64,000 nucleotides of DNA from Oryzias latipes (Eukaryota; Chordata; Actinopteri; Beloniformes; Adrianichthyidae). Position numbers and translations under genes: made by a program. The stretch's first letter is position 1. Each line of letters opens with the position of its first letter. Below are positions 1-15,800 of the stretch, in pieces. The stretch spans positions 18,397,311-18,461,310 of the forward strand of contig NC_019866.2 in assembly GCF_002234675.1 (NCBI RefSeq), given 5' to 3'. The notes beneath the pieces are model-generated. The model saw nothing but the letters and a program-made list of their open reading frames with translations, was not told where the DNA came from and did no database searches.

Positions 1-2060
1 GGAGTACATACAATACAGATGGACATATATTTTGTGATGTTACCTATTCGTTGGTTTTGGATACATTTGATTTAATTTTTAAAGAAGCTGTTTTTTCAAA
101 CATGGACAAAGCTGTGGATGAATAGATCTATCAGTCAGTGGAAAATCTCCATTGAGACCACATAAGAGCTCAATACTCAACAGTCACAAATCAAGTAGTA
201 TCCTGTTTTAAGGCTACATCAATCATATGTATAAAATGAAGCTATGTTTTAAAAACTATTATCTTGGATATTAAATGTACTCATCCAAATGGAAAGAACA
301 GGTGTGAAGCCATAGCATGAATACATTTATTTATGCTGGGGATGTCTTTGAACCCTCCATTACTGCATTTGAAAATAAAGCTGAAATTATTAAAACTAAA
401 GTTCCTCAAATAACCACAGGTGGCTGGTTAAATGGTTACTACAAGGAGCTAATATCAGTGACTCTTTACACTAAATAGGTTCGTTTCCAGACTAGTTTCA
501 AAGACTTTTTGGAAATGTATTACTTTACTGTAGCTATAAATCTGTGCATTTTTCAGATTCTGTTATTTCTGATTGGAAGGTGGGTAAATCTATAAATTCA
601 ACAAAACTCTCAATTTCTTTTGTCTGTTGCCCATTTTTGGGTAAACTCCAATCAATTTGCTTCAGGGCTTTTTACCATTCAGAGTGTGATTGTTGAAGTC
701 AAAAATTCCCCTTTCAGTGTATTTCATGTGTGAAATTGTTACTTTATGTTGAAGCAAATTGAGAGCTTGATTCAAACCCCCTAGTGCTAAAACAGCAAAG
801 TGTATTGGTTCCACTTAAGGTTTCTAACCATCCTCTATTAGGAAATCGAAGTGTTCCCTGTCAATTGGAGCCAAAGTTTTCTGTTGATGTGAGAAAACTA
901 GAACACTACTGCCTTTTATGCAGTTATAACTCAAGGTCTGTCAAGCTTCTACAAGTCTCCCTGAAGAGCTGCAGTAACTTCATTCCCTGGACTTGTGTCT
1001 CAATATGTGTCTGCATTTGATAGATGGTAGCTTTCTAAAGTTGATTTTAAAAAATCCAAAAATCTATGCAACCAACTCCAAGTCTACAAATAAAGAGGAT
1101 GCTCAAGGGTTTAAACTTTAAACTGAGGAAATATTCTGAAAAACTGATATTTTAGCCCTCATAACCCTACCTGCATATACTGTCTTTATGCATCTGGGGT
1201 ATTAAAACAAGAAAGTTTGCCATATTTCAGAAAACACAATCCTTCCTATGATGACATGTTTTGCTTCTTTTTTTTCTTCAAAAGACAGCCTTACAGAATT
1301 TTCTGTTAGGCTATTGAAAGCACACCGTTGGCTATTAACTCAACATCAGCAGGCAATGATGAAAACACAACATGAGGCTCATTTAATATCCTCTGGTCCA
1401 ATTATGCATTGAGTTAACCCCAACCGTGTTTTCTGTGGGCCATGTCTGCATGTCAACTTTGTAAATCCTAAAGCTTCAGCTCAAAGTGTCAGTAATACAA
1501 TTATGTTTATTGTGCTGCAGTGACAGAGATGGATAATCCAGGAGCTTTTTGGTGTTATTGAATCTCCTACTCGGAGCATCACCAAACCTTTCATTTCAAG
1601 ACTGAGCACAGAAAATACATGTCAAGTTCTTTATTTAGATTCATTTGTTAGTCCCAATCAAATTCATGTTTTTTAAGTTGGAAAGAAGCTCGAATTCTTC
1701 AAACCAAAAGACTCATTTAGAAGGTTTCCATTCAAAGAGGCCTTATTTTCTTCACAATGTGACTCTTTAAAGTGGACAGACAAAATGGATCTGATGTATT
1801 CACTTCCTGTCCAAGTAAAGATGAGAGGATATTAAAGATTCACTGTATTCCACTTCATAAGCCCTCAGAGGCTGCCGTTTGAAGCAAAGAGGTGGGGACA
1901 GTGTGAGTGCATTCGCACTGGGTATATGTGCTTTGTTTTGCAGGAAAAATGTGTGCATGTGTGTGCTTAAGAGGCACAGCTGAGGCATCTGAGCGGGCAG
2001 CATCCATAGCTGGATGATGGCTGGAGAATGGAGGGCCTGCAGGGACATTCTGTCAGGAGC
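1..2060. other. No gene recognised
   Basis: AT-rich sequence with only short open frames on both strands. None shows a recognisable domain or splice-consistent exon. It may lie within or beyond the MRTF-family gene, whose downstream exons must be to the left of 11350, but I could not find any such exon here. Confidence 0.5.
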
Positions 2061-3191
2061 CTAAAAGTGTGGGTGTGTTGTGATTTATATTACACCTCTA
2101 AACTCATCCTGCACCTTCCTACTGCTGGAATACACATAATGTACTGCAGTCATACTCATTGAAAAGTCTTCAAAGTTTCTTGACTTTGAAGGACATGTCT
2201 ATGAATTGTTTTTCAAAGAACCTCGTGAGATAGATATGCCGTACATATACAGAAAAATGCATCTTTGCATGTTTATTTGTGATTGTTTGTTTTTGTATGC
2301 ATGCTTGAAAAAACAAGATGTTCAACCCAATAGGATAAAATCCAATTATTGGAAGCACACTTTGCCTTAGTGTCAAATTGCAAAAACAAAAAAATGTGTT
2401 GTATCAAGAAATGTAAATTTAAAAAATACACATATATATATATATATATATATATTATTTTTTTAAGTCGTTAGTAAAATGACTTTCACCTATGACCGTT
2501 AGGATTTTTGTCATCAAAAAGGTAGCTTTGAGTGGGAGGGGCATACTGATGGGAGTGTTATGTCTGTGCTGCATCTCCTGTCATTCTGCTCACCTGGCAG
2601 GTGTGGCCAATGATGTTGATCAGCACCTGTCAGGTATTTGAGTCAGAGGAGGCCTCAACCAGGTCGGTCGGTCGATCGATCGATCACAGCAGTTGGGTTT
2701 GAGTTGAAGTTGAAGCTGTGCTGGTTGTTTTTTTTTCTCCTCTTGGTCCTCAGCAGTCTTGTACTGTTGCGTTTTGCTATTTTAGTTTGGGGTTGGACCT
2801 TGGTAGTCTTTATTTGCGGGCCTTGTTTGTTTATTTTGAACAGTTAGACCTTCTTAGGCAACCTTAGCAGGGAGCTGCTAACTCTGACAGTCAATTTGGC
2901 TGAGTTGCCTCCCTGACTTATTTTATGTTTGGCCAAGGTTCCGATCCTTCTGTTTTGTCTTTGATTAAACCAGCACAGTAATTATTTATTTTTGCTTTAC
3001 AGAGCACAGGTTCTCTTTCTTTTTCCTCAAACTGTGTTCCCAACTTCCTGGTGTCCAGTTTTCATGTGTTATGGCCCCTTTGTGACTTTTCAGTGAGTGT
3101 GACTGCAGTACATTGTGTGTGTTCCAGCAGTAGGAAGGTGCAGGATGAGTTTAGAGGTGAAAAATAAATCACAACACACCCACACTTTTAG
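2061..3191. repeat. 108-bp inverted repeat flanking about 0.9 kb
   Basis: Positions 2061-2168 reappear as the reverse complement at 3084-3191 with only a handful of mismatches by eye. The spacer holds an (AT)n run near 2432-2454 and, from about 2562, a promoter-like stretch that begins TGTTATG and resembles a degraded LTR. The structure could be a fold-back or long-TIR DNA element, or a local inverted duplication. No clear target duplication was seen. Confidence 0.6.
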
Positions 3192-3425
3192 ACAGGTTTG
3201 GCTGTCGGGGCTGTATCAGGGAGTTTGCTCTGTCCACTTCAACAAATATGTCTGATTGGGTGGAACAAAGTAAAGTGAGAGTTTTGTGGGGAGGCGCTAA
3301 CACCCACATTAAGGGGAGTCACTTCAGCTTAGACTGTTACCTTTTGTATGGGACACATTCCTTAGAATGACGATAATTGTAGCTGTACCAGCCACCCACC
3401 ACTGCACTCACACACACGCACAGAA

Positions 3426-3545
3426 GAGGAAATAAGTATTTGATCTCTTTCTGATTTTGTAGGTTTGCTCATCTAAAAATAAACTGGCTCATAGAAACTC
3501 AAATCCACTTTAAAGAACTTGTATAAACGTAGTTGCATTTGGAAG
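3426..3545. mobile_element. Tc1/mariner terminal repeat fragment
   Basis: The stretch starting GAGGAAATAAGTATTTGATC and continuing through TTTTGTAGGTTTGCTCATCT resembles the terminal repeat of a common fish Tc1-like family. Only about 120 bp remains and there is no transposase here. A different Tc1 fragment at 10346-11232 ends in a similar terminal repeat. Confidence 0.5.
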
Positions 3546-3950
3546 GAGATTACTGAAGACATTTGGGATCTGAACCAAGTTTCAGGATTGGTTTAACAGC
3601 TGCAGTTTTGAATAGTGATGGGACAATACCACATAATGAGGAATTAATGATGGCAGGGATGAGCGGAAGAAGAGAGGGGAAACAGGCAACAACTAGGGAT
3701 GTTGGGAGGGGGTCTAGATAACAGGTTGAAGGTTTGGATTTTAGGATAAGGGAGGAGATTTCACTGGGATCAGGGAGCTGAAAAGAGCAGAACATATGAT
3801 TGAAAGAGAGTCAGGAGGGAGGGGAGAGGAGTTGAGAGTTTTCTGATTTAAAAAATAACAGGAGTGAGTTACAAGTATCATTGGTAAAGAAATGTGGGGG
3901 GGAGACTGTCAGGGGAGTGGAAAATGTTATTCATTAGAGAAAAGAGAGTT
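3545..3950 (-). mobile_element. L2-type LINE reverse transcriptase fragment
   Basis: On the minus strand the frame reads through the segment just upstream of the RT catalytic core of L2-type LINEs (S-EISSLILKSKPST-C, LDPLPTSLV, then AVKPILK). It is a dead fragment about 0.4 kb long, missing the endonuclease and the catalytic RT motifs. Its upstream side is cut by the TIR element at 3951-4609. Confidence 0.65.
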
Positions 3951-4609
3951 TTAAGGCCCGTACACACCGGGACGAATATTCGCCAGCGTTTTTCGCCACG
4001 TCTTTTGTGTTCACACCCAGGCGATTTTCGCTGACGATGAGCCGAGCGAACATGCAATTTCATTCCCTGACATTAGATGGCGCTTAATGTAAAACAGAAA
4101 TACTCCTGTACACAAGGTGGCGCTGCGCAACTTTACGCTTCTTAAATTCGCTTTTCACTCAGAAGAAGAGAGCAAGTATTTACGCGCTTGTCAGAATCAA
4201 ACAAAAAAAACATGAATATTTCAAGTACCAGTTGCTCCAACTGGTGCTTGGTTCGGGGATATTTTAGAATGTCCGTCATTATTTCTTCGCGGCTGTGTAG
4301 ATGCAACTCGGCGTCTATCTTCTTCGCTGGTATGTGTGCTCAGCAAGGCAGTTTTGTGTTTGAGCGCCCCCAAGTTGTGTTTTACTGTAACTTCAGAGGC
4401 TCCAGACACGTGTGCAAAAGCGCCGATCTCATTGGTCGAATAGATTTCGACGTGACGCGTCAAAAAAAAAAAAAACGTACCCGAGACGTTTTTCTTTTTT
4501 TGACGCTTTGACGCGTGACGTTTTTTCGCGTCGTTGTGCACACTCTCATTGGTGCCCTTTGTATAGTCACGAGGCGTTAAGAAATTCGTCCCGGTGTGTA
4601 CGGGCCTTT
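3951..4609. mobile_element. Non-autonomous DNA element with 25-bp TIRs
   Basis: The ends are an exact inverted pair: AAGGCCCGTACACACCGGGA and five more bases at 3953-3977, and its reverse complement at 4584-4608. AGAGTT lies on both sides (3945-3950 and 4610-4615) and may be a 6-bp target duplication. It sits inside an L2 fragment. The interior is unusually CpG-rich and contains inverted ACGCGTCA / TGACGCGT tracts with A and T runs near 4450-4520. There is no transposase. The superfamily was not assigned. Confidence 0.7.
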
Positions 4610-4753
4610 AGAGTTGCCTTTGTTTGTAGAGATGAGTGCAGAGAAGTAGTTTGTTTTGTGAAAGAAGCCAAGTCCATGTACCGTGAGATATGCCATTTAT
4701 AGATTATTTTAACCAGTAGATACCCCACTGTGACCCACCACCTTAGTGTGTTT

Positions 4754-4767
<14 letters not shown>

Positions 4768-4784
<17 letters not shown>

Positions 4785-4786
4785 GA
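4768..4786. repeat. Poly(G) tract
   Basis: An uninterrupted G run of about 19 bases follows a (TG)n stretch. It may be a sequencing or assembly length hazard. Confidence 0.85.
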
Positions 4787-4939
4787 GAGCTGGAGTGATC
4801 CCAGGATAAAAGATTTCTTGGGCTTTTGCCCCTAGGGTCTCCCATAGCAGACCGGTCATAGGCGACAATCCAGACAAAGAGCAGTTCAGAACCCCCTTTT
4901 ATGAGAATGACATCTAAAGATTCCACAAAGTCGCCCGGA

Positions 4940-5466
4940 TTAGCATCACTGGGGCCCCACTCTGGAGCCAGACCTGGGATTGGCCCCTGGGGACCAGGAC
5001 TCTTCCCATGGGTCAGGTCCAGCCCGAGGAAATGACGTGGGATCACTCTCCTATTGGCCCACAACCTGTAGGAGAGCCCAGAAGGGGCCGATGCAATGTG
5101 GTCTGGGTGGCAGTCAAAGGCGGATGCCACGGCGGCCCAAACCCCGGTCATGGAACTTGGCCTTTGGGACATGGAACCTCACTTCTCTGGGAGAGAAGGA
5201 GGCTGAGCTTGTGCAGGAGGTTGAGAGGTACTGACTAGATATAGTTGGGCAAACATCCACGCACACTCAGTTCCTTGATAGGTGGATGTGGGTTTACTCA
5301 TGAGCCCACAGCTCAGCTGCCAATGGTTGGAGTTAACCCTGGTGGACAAGAGGGTCTCTCTCAAAGAGGTACTGGAAAGTGCACCAACGAGGGACTTCAT
5401 TATCCTCCTGGGGTACTTCAAAGCCCATGTGGGCAAAGACGGTGGCACCTGGGGGGGTGTGATTGG
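4940..5466 (+). mobile_element. LINE endonuclease fragment, upstream part
   Basis: The plus strand reads through the start of a fish LINE apurinic endonuclease. A GTWNLTSLGEKEAELVQEVE-like stretch lies near 5165-5230, followed by pieces of the LSSWGTSKPMWAKTV segment in shifted frames and ending in GVIG. Several frameshifts and stops show it is dead. The same protein resumes at 9838, so this is one LINE copy split by the 5469-9837 transposon. Confidence 0.7.
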
Positions 5467-6348
5467 TACACTGTAAAATCCAATAAGTAAACCTTACTTA
5501 AAAAAAGCATGCAAACCGATTGCCTTGAAAAAAACAAGTAAGGTGAAATAGGAAAAGTATGTAGAACTAACAATTGCCTGTCTAGTATAGTACACTTACA
5601 AGAGAGTTCCAGTAACTTAAAACAAATTTGTATGGTATACTTAATCATTTACTTTAGATGTACTTGTCTTAGTATAGACTACTCAGAATTACTATTTTAA
5701 ACAACTAAATAATTTCAAGTAAACTTCACTTTGTGAGTATTCCTAACTTATTTATATAAGTTGTGCCAAGGTGATGTATTCTGCAGACAACTTGGAATTA
5801 CCGAGTTTACTTTACTTCAAAGGCAATCCAGTTTACTTGTTAAAACCATGCAAACCGATTGCCTTAAAAAAAACAAGCAAGCATTACTCAAATAACTTAA
5901 GTGTTAACAATCTACTATAAATCACAGAGAATAGGTTCACAATTTTTCGAATGTAAATTTTGCAACTGGACAAATAAATTAAAGGCAATGATACAATTCA
6001 AAGGTAAATATATTTATTTTTCATAACAACTGACACAAGGATGGTACACACAAGTTTGCACTGGGGTAAAAAGAATGCAAATAGTCAGGTTTTCTATATA
6101 AGTAAATGGGCCATACCTTGAATTAACAACTTTAAATCAACAACATTTCAGAGACCAAACTTGATGGAACCAACGAGTTGACGAGTGCCAAAAGCAATGT
6201 CTCTGACAAATGTCGATTACACTGGCAGCCTCTTAACTTGCTCAAGAACCAATGGGCTGACAATTTTAAACAAGTGCCTTAGTTTTCTTTTTTTTCTCTA
6301 TCAACTACTCTTATTCCCCAGTCAGAACATTTTTTTTTTAATCAAATG

Positions 6349-9561
<3,213 letters not shown>

Positions 9562-9837
9562 GCTCTTGCAGTGCCGCTTCTTTTTCTTCGTTTTTTTCTG
9601 CACATTAGGTACGCTTTATTGCACTGCTGCCTCTCACTGGTGTAATAACGTCATTGCATCCTTTGTTGCTACTTGCTTGTTTCAAGTAAGTGTCACTCAA
9701 ACAATTAAGTAAATTGTTATTTTCAACCTGCATTTGACTGTAACTCAACAAAACCTAGTAAGAAGTATGTATTTTATATTACTGAGTAAAGTTAACTAAG
9801 TATATGTGAGTCAGGAAAGCTATTACAATTTACAGTG

Positions 9838-10345
9838 TAAGAATAGCCTCCCTGATCTGAACCCAAGTAGTGTTCAGTTGTTGGACTTCTGTGCTCGTCA
9901 AAGTTTATCCATAATGAACACCATGTTCAAACACAAAGGTGTCATCAATATCAATACACGTGGCATCAGGACATCCTCGGCAGGAGGTCGATTATTGTAG
10001 TTGTTTCAGGCGACCTTCTGCCGTACGTCTTGGACACTCGTGTAAAGAGAAGGGCAGAGCCTTGTACCAATCACTACCTGGTGGTGATTTTCTGGCAGGG
10101 AAGGGGGCCAGAAAGACTTGGCAGACCTAAATGTACTGTGAGGGTCTGCTGGGAACTTCTGGCTGAGCCCTTCGTCGGGAAAGTCTTTGACTCCCACATC
10201 CAGGAGAGCTTCAAACAGGTACCTAGGGAGGTTGAGACTCTGGATCCAAGTAGACCATGTTTTCCACCTTTGTTGTCCCTGCTGCTCTTCATAGCTGTGG
10301 TCGCAAGGTCTCTGGTGCCTGTCGCAGCAGTAATTGTTGTTTTTG
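9838..10345 (+). mobile_element. LINE endonuclease fragment, downstream part
   Basis: Continues the LINE broken at 5468. The plus strand reads NSLPDLNPSSVQLLDFC and SLSIMNTMFKHKGV, then DTRVKRRAEPCTNHYLVV and RPKCTVRVCWELLAEP, and then GRKVSGAC near 10290-10320, with several frame changes. These are the end of the endonuclease domain and the start of the linker. The RT domain is absent because a Tc1 fragment follows directly at about 10346. Confidence 0.7.
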
Positions 10346-11232
10346 GAGGAAGAGAAGTGCTGCCTGTGACCCCAAGACAACCATCCCCACTGTCAAACAT
10401 CGAGCTGAAAAAATTATGCTTTGGGGGTGTTTCTCTGCGCAGGGCTAATTTACCATATGTATGGGAGGATAGGCAGAGCTATGTGCTGTAAAACTCTGGG
10501 TGAGAACCTCCTCTTTTAAAAGGGGTTGTGGATGGATCTTCCAACAAGATAATGACCCAAAACATACAGCCAAGGCAATCAGCAGCAAGGCAACCAAGAA
10601 AAATAGCTGAAGAAGAAGATCAAGGTCATGGAGTGGCCCAGCCAGTCTCCAGACCTCAATCCTATAGAAAACCTATGGAGAGAGTTGAACCTCAGAGTTC
10701 CCAAGCGGCAGCCACCAAATCTAAATGACTTATATGTCATTTATAAAGAAAAGTGGACCAAAATTTGAATTAATTTGAATAAATTTTACATTGTATGTCA
10801 GATAATATGCATTGTAAAATTAATTTAAATTAATTCGAATTTTGGTCCAATGTTGTGCATTTTTATTTCCACTGTTATGGTTCTTTGAAATGGAGGCCAT
10901 TTGATATCCTGTTTTTTTCCTTGTTTTCACAGAAAAGTATCGATAAGAATACCGGCAAGATGCCGGATCGACAAGCAGTATCAGTAAGAGTAGTGTCGAT
11001 AAAATCTTAACGACACCCATCCCTAGTTCCAAGCTCTTCCAGCAGGGGGGTTCAAATACTTATTTCCCTCAATGAAATCTAAATAAATTTATACAAATTC
11101 TTTAAAGTTCATTTCTTGATTTTTCTATCTCTCACTGTTCAAATGTACCTACCATTAGGATGACAGACTGTTTGTTTTTAAATGGACAAACCTACAAAAT
11201 AAGCAAAGGCTCAATCCTTATTCCCTCCACGT
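10346..11232 (+). mobile_element. Tc1/mariner fragment, transposase C-terminus and 3' end
   Basis: Frameshifted pieces of a Tc1 transposase can be read on the plus strand: HGGG/LWGCFSA-type near 10410-10440, then FQQDNDPKHTAK, then a [25 protein letters not shown] segment at about 10630-10690 (the last catalytic Glu region), then [10 protein letters not shown]. The terminal CAAATACTTATTTCCCTC at about 11052 and the run to 11232 match the 3' end of the family. The region between about 10750 and 11030 is an inserted hAT-type MITE. Confidence 0.7.
10750..11030. mobile_element. hAT-type MITE nested in the Tc1 fragment
   Basis: A palindrome has arms at about 10753-10792 and 10813-10852 (TGGACCAAAATTTGAATTAA and its near reverse complement). 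It is followed by ATCGATAAGAATACCGG and ending CCCATCCCTAG, a 3' end typical of fish hAT-type MITEs. It interrupts the Tc1 copy just before the end of its transposase. Edges are approximate. Confidence 0.45.
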
Positions 11233-11349
11233 CACTTTTATTTTTTTACTCCCTATTTCGAGATTTGAGATGCCCTTGGTTGTGAAGCACTGCTTCGTGA
11301 ATAAACTCAATTTAGCCTATATAACCTCCTAAAACCTCTATTGGCTTAC

Positions 11350-12756
11350 CTGTGGAGGCCTGTTTGATGTTGGGCTGAACAGGTCTGTTTTTGTGGATCA
11401 GATCGATTGGCCTCGGCCGGTGAGCCACCTTCTCATTTAGATCTTTGGTGAGACGAGCTCGCTTCAGAAACAATGTCTCAGCTGACATCCCTATTAGACC
11501 CAGAGAAGACGTTTTTCAGGGTTAAAAGAGGAACAACCAAGTTTGTGGTCTTCAAAAAGGCAGGGGGTCCTGTGTGGCACCTACCCTCCAAGATTTGCCT
11601 CCGATTGAGACCTGATTGTTCAGGCTTGCTCTTAATTTTCCGTTTGAGATCTTCTTCGCTCTGGAGAAAACAGAAACTGCTGAATTTATGAGGATATCCA
11701 AACATTTCAATGAGCTGATTGGTGCAAATGTTTCAAACCCCTTCTACTAAAAAGTTTAGCTAACTTTTACTTCAGCTTCTCAACTCATCTAACCTTTCTG
11801 CTAGCATAAAACTGCTTATAGCTCTTCGCCATTCATCTATTAATTTGCATATTTCTAATATGCTCACATATATTTCCATCCAAAGTGCAGCTCTTAATTA
11901 TCCAGCTGGATTACTCTGCAGTCCTTCCACGTAGCGTCTCATAAATACAGATGAAGCACCTGTAGCCTCGGGGCCAGCCACCGCTTCAGCATCTGCTGCC
12001 TCTGCTCCTCACACCCCAAAGGCCAGCTTCATTTTTCATCCTAAATCCTATTTTCTCTTTTTTTACTACAGGATTATGTAAGAGCTGCTTTGATGATGTC
12101 ATATGCCACCAAGCTTCTCAAAAGGCAGCGTAAACTAAATAAATAAATAAAAAATGTGCTTGAACTAGCTTTGACTCCGGTGACCGCTTCAACTGTGACG
12201 CACTCACCCATGCGCGCTCCAAGCTCCCCGTCTGCTTGTGGAAGGCAGCTGAACTTTTAAGCGCTGGAAGAACAGAAAGCAAAGCAAATGGGGAGGAGGT
12301 ATTAACAGTGCAGTGAGTGTGCTCACACGACTCAGCAAAACAGCTTTAAATAGCGCTTCCTCGTTTTTAGTTTGATTAGGTTTAGTGATGGGGATGATTG
12401 TCGCTCTTATAGCTCAGGCTTTTCCTGATTACAGTTAAAGAACACTAAACACTTGCTCTAAGTGTAAAGACTTGTGTGGTTGTTCGCCATAGTGACGCAT
12501 CATTTGTAATAGTCTTGTTCCAGCAGAAGCTGCTGAAAAAGGGCAAAAAATCAGAGTGCATGCAAAGAAGGATCAGGATGAATTTTGAAGATTTCAGGCC
12601 AGCAGGCAAACCGGAAGGAGATGAATTCCTGCAAACTGCTCTGCATGACTTTCTGTGAGTCTCTTAATTATGAATGTGTTCATGCTGCTAGATCCTTATA
12701 AACTCTGAAGTGAGATAAATGCACACATGTAAGAGCTTGTTACTCACATCAATAAG

Positions 12757-12822
<66 letters not shown>

Positions 12823-15800
12823 CTAAACCTACCAGTACATATATAAATAAGTCCCATACACAATGTCTATGGCCTCTAACATAAAGCAATCTGGATCGAT
12901 TGTTCATGAAGTCAATCAATTTTTCTATCCAGTCCATGTTCATTGTCTCCATGAAGTAACCATATCCAGATTTTTTTTTAAACTGACATTTGCTGGAACA
13001 AAGTCAGAAATGTTCCAGACTTGAGGATTTGGCTGTTGAAAATAATGCAGTAGGAAAAACCTTGTAGTTGTTACATAAATTTTACAATTGGCAATGCACA
13101 GGTTTCCTGCTCTGCTCCATTCAGATGCATCCACTTGTAGAAGACTAGATCCATGTACGTCTTTGTTTTCCTCGCCTGAGATGGCTTTTGGCTCAAAACT
13201 TTACAGCTGGATTGCTTAGATATTGCTCGCCATTTTTGTTGCACCAGTAATGTTAATGTGGGGGTGTGAGGGTCTGTAAGCTAGTGGGAGAGTGTGTAAG
13301 GAAACGGATGATGGGAAATGGGGATAGGCTTACTCCACGTCAACAGTCCAGCCCATAACTTAGATGTGAATTTCGAATTCTATTACTGCCACTATGCCCT
13401 AACCCCAGGAAACGAGATGATTTTTTTTCTTCAAAACTTTTCTAAAAACCAACACTGGACTGTCAAAACCTAAAAAGTTTTAGAAAACGATGAAATGTCC
13501 AAGACAATCACGCTCTTCAAGTTATATGTGTTAGCCACAGTTTTTATTTTTTATTGCTTAAAAACAGCATAATCACAATTTAATGACAACTAGGAAACCC
13601 TTTTACAATAGTTTAAGAGATGTTCAGAGTGAGATAAATGTTGAGTTACCCTTTTACTGTTGTAAAAATTGTACAATCTAGTTTTAAGGGCAAAAGGGTT
13701 TCAAGAGCTCATGTGCTATTGTAAAGTCTGAGTGAAATGGAGTTAACATGAACAGGAAGCAAGAAGGACTGTTAGCTTGATATGCAGAAACAGAAAATTT
13801 GGAATCCAAGGATTCCTAAGGGAAACAAGAGTTGAGAAAAACTAAAGGATGTAACAGAGACTCCAAGAAACAGAACAACTAATGGAAGAAGCAGGAATTT
13901 CATGTTGTCCACTTTCAAGTGCAGCCTTCCATCAAGCTCACTCCGGATTTATGAGACTGGTTTCTATAGAAATAATGTGTTACGGCTGTGGCCGTATTTG
14001 GTTTTGGTTTGTTCTGTTTGTTCTGTGTTTTGTGTATTATTTCTTTATTAGAGTGGGACTTCAGTGTTTTGTGGATCTTTGTTTGTATGTCTGTGATTAT
14101 TTACAGGTGTGGTGCATGAAGGTGTGGCCTCAATTTGGACCAAAGCTGGAGGAGGCAGCCTTAAATCACCCCATGGACTTCCACACTGGGGGAAGGGAGC
14201 CTTGCTGCAACAGTCTCCACTGCAGCTTGGCCCTCTTCTCCATTTTGTTTTGTATTTCACCACCTGTTTAGTTGTGTGTTGCACTTTTGTATTTTGTATT
14301 CGTAGTCCTTCGTAGTTTTGTCTGTGCCCACTCTGATTAGTCTTTTGGTTTATGATTTTGTTTAAGTGAAGCTGTAGGGGTGAACCACCATTTTCTTTAG
14401 TACATGTTTTCTCCTGTTTTTGTTAGGTTAAGGAGGTTAGTTTTTGTCTTTATTTTTCCTTTTCCTTTGTACAGGTAAGATTACATGTTTTCAGTTAGTT
14501 GGGGTTTTGTTTGTTATTTTGGCCTGGGTTCACCCTGAAGCCTTTTAGCTTCACTTTTAGTTCTTGTTGGTTGTTTATTTGTAAATAAATTTGGTTATTT
14601 TATGGAGACATTCGTTTGGTGTTGTGTGTTGCAGTCAACTTGGTAGCCAAACCTTTACTTTTTTATGTTATGCCCCCCCTAGCACCCCTAGACACACAAG
14701 GGGGCGTAACAAATGACTTAGACCGACTCAGACATGGCGGCATCCATTTTACAAAGAAATGGCAACTAAATTAATTTCATTTCAATGGAGCTGGAAAGAA
14801 GTCATTTTCTATGGGGATTTCAGCATTAGGATGAAAAACTACAAAAATAAGGAGATATGAGGAATCATTAAACATGGGCAAGAAACTTTCTGCAGAAAGT
14901 AACTACTAACAAAACTTATAAATCCATACTTTATATGGTGCTCCTCGGGGTTTAGGTCATTAGGGCAGTAAGGGTTGGCAAGGATGTCTAGACTTTCCCC
15001 TCCAAGGCCAAGTATAACATAAATTTTGATCACTCAGCACACATTCTGTCAGACACCTCAGGCTGCAGAGTAATGCTCCACCTTTGCTGTCTCCATTCCA
15101 GACAGGAAGTTCTCGACTGACTGCAGATGTCATTATGTGGGTGGAGGAATTCTTTAACAATTTTCTAAAAATAAACTCCCTTTTGTACATGAAGCTACAG
15201 AGCCCCTAAAGCACATATGTCAAAGTCAAGGCCCGCGGGCAGAATCCGGCCCGCGAATGAATTATCTATGGCCCCCGGGATGATATTTGATTACTATTAG
15301 AACCGGCCCGCAGTCTGTAGCCGCCCGCTGGTGTTTTGCACGCACCAATACTACATTTCCCACAATGCAACGGTAACCCGCGAACTCACTGCAGCGCAGC
15401 AAGCAGACCTCGGCTTCATCATTCATTAGCAGCCAGAGCAGATGTCAACTTTCTGCTAGCTACCTCCTCCCCGAAAAATGGCTAAACGGAAGGTGGATGC
15501 TGAGAACAGGGGGTTTCAAGCTAGGTGGGAGGCAGAGTACATGTTCACTGAGGTACATGGGAAACCTGTGTGTCTTCTGTGTGGAGAACGTTTGTCTGTA
15601 ATGAAAGAATACAATCTAAGAAGGCACCATGAAACGTCTAAGAAACACACAGACAAAGACAAGAATATGGACACGGAACAAAGGCTACAGAAGGTGGAAG
15701 AATTAAAACGAGGTCTTAAGTCCCAGCAGGCACTGTTCACAATTGCAAAATCACAAAGCGGAGCTGCCGTCAAGGCAAGTTTTATTGTGGCGGAAGAGGT

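Noticed and set aside
4567..5172. 201-aa minus-strand open frame
   Set aside because: It runs across a TIR element, a poly(G) tract and an antisense LINE, so it cannot be one gene.
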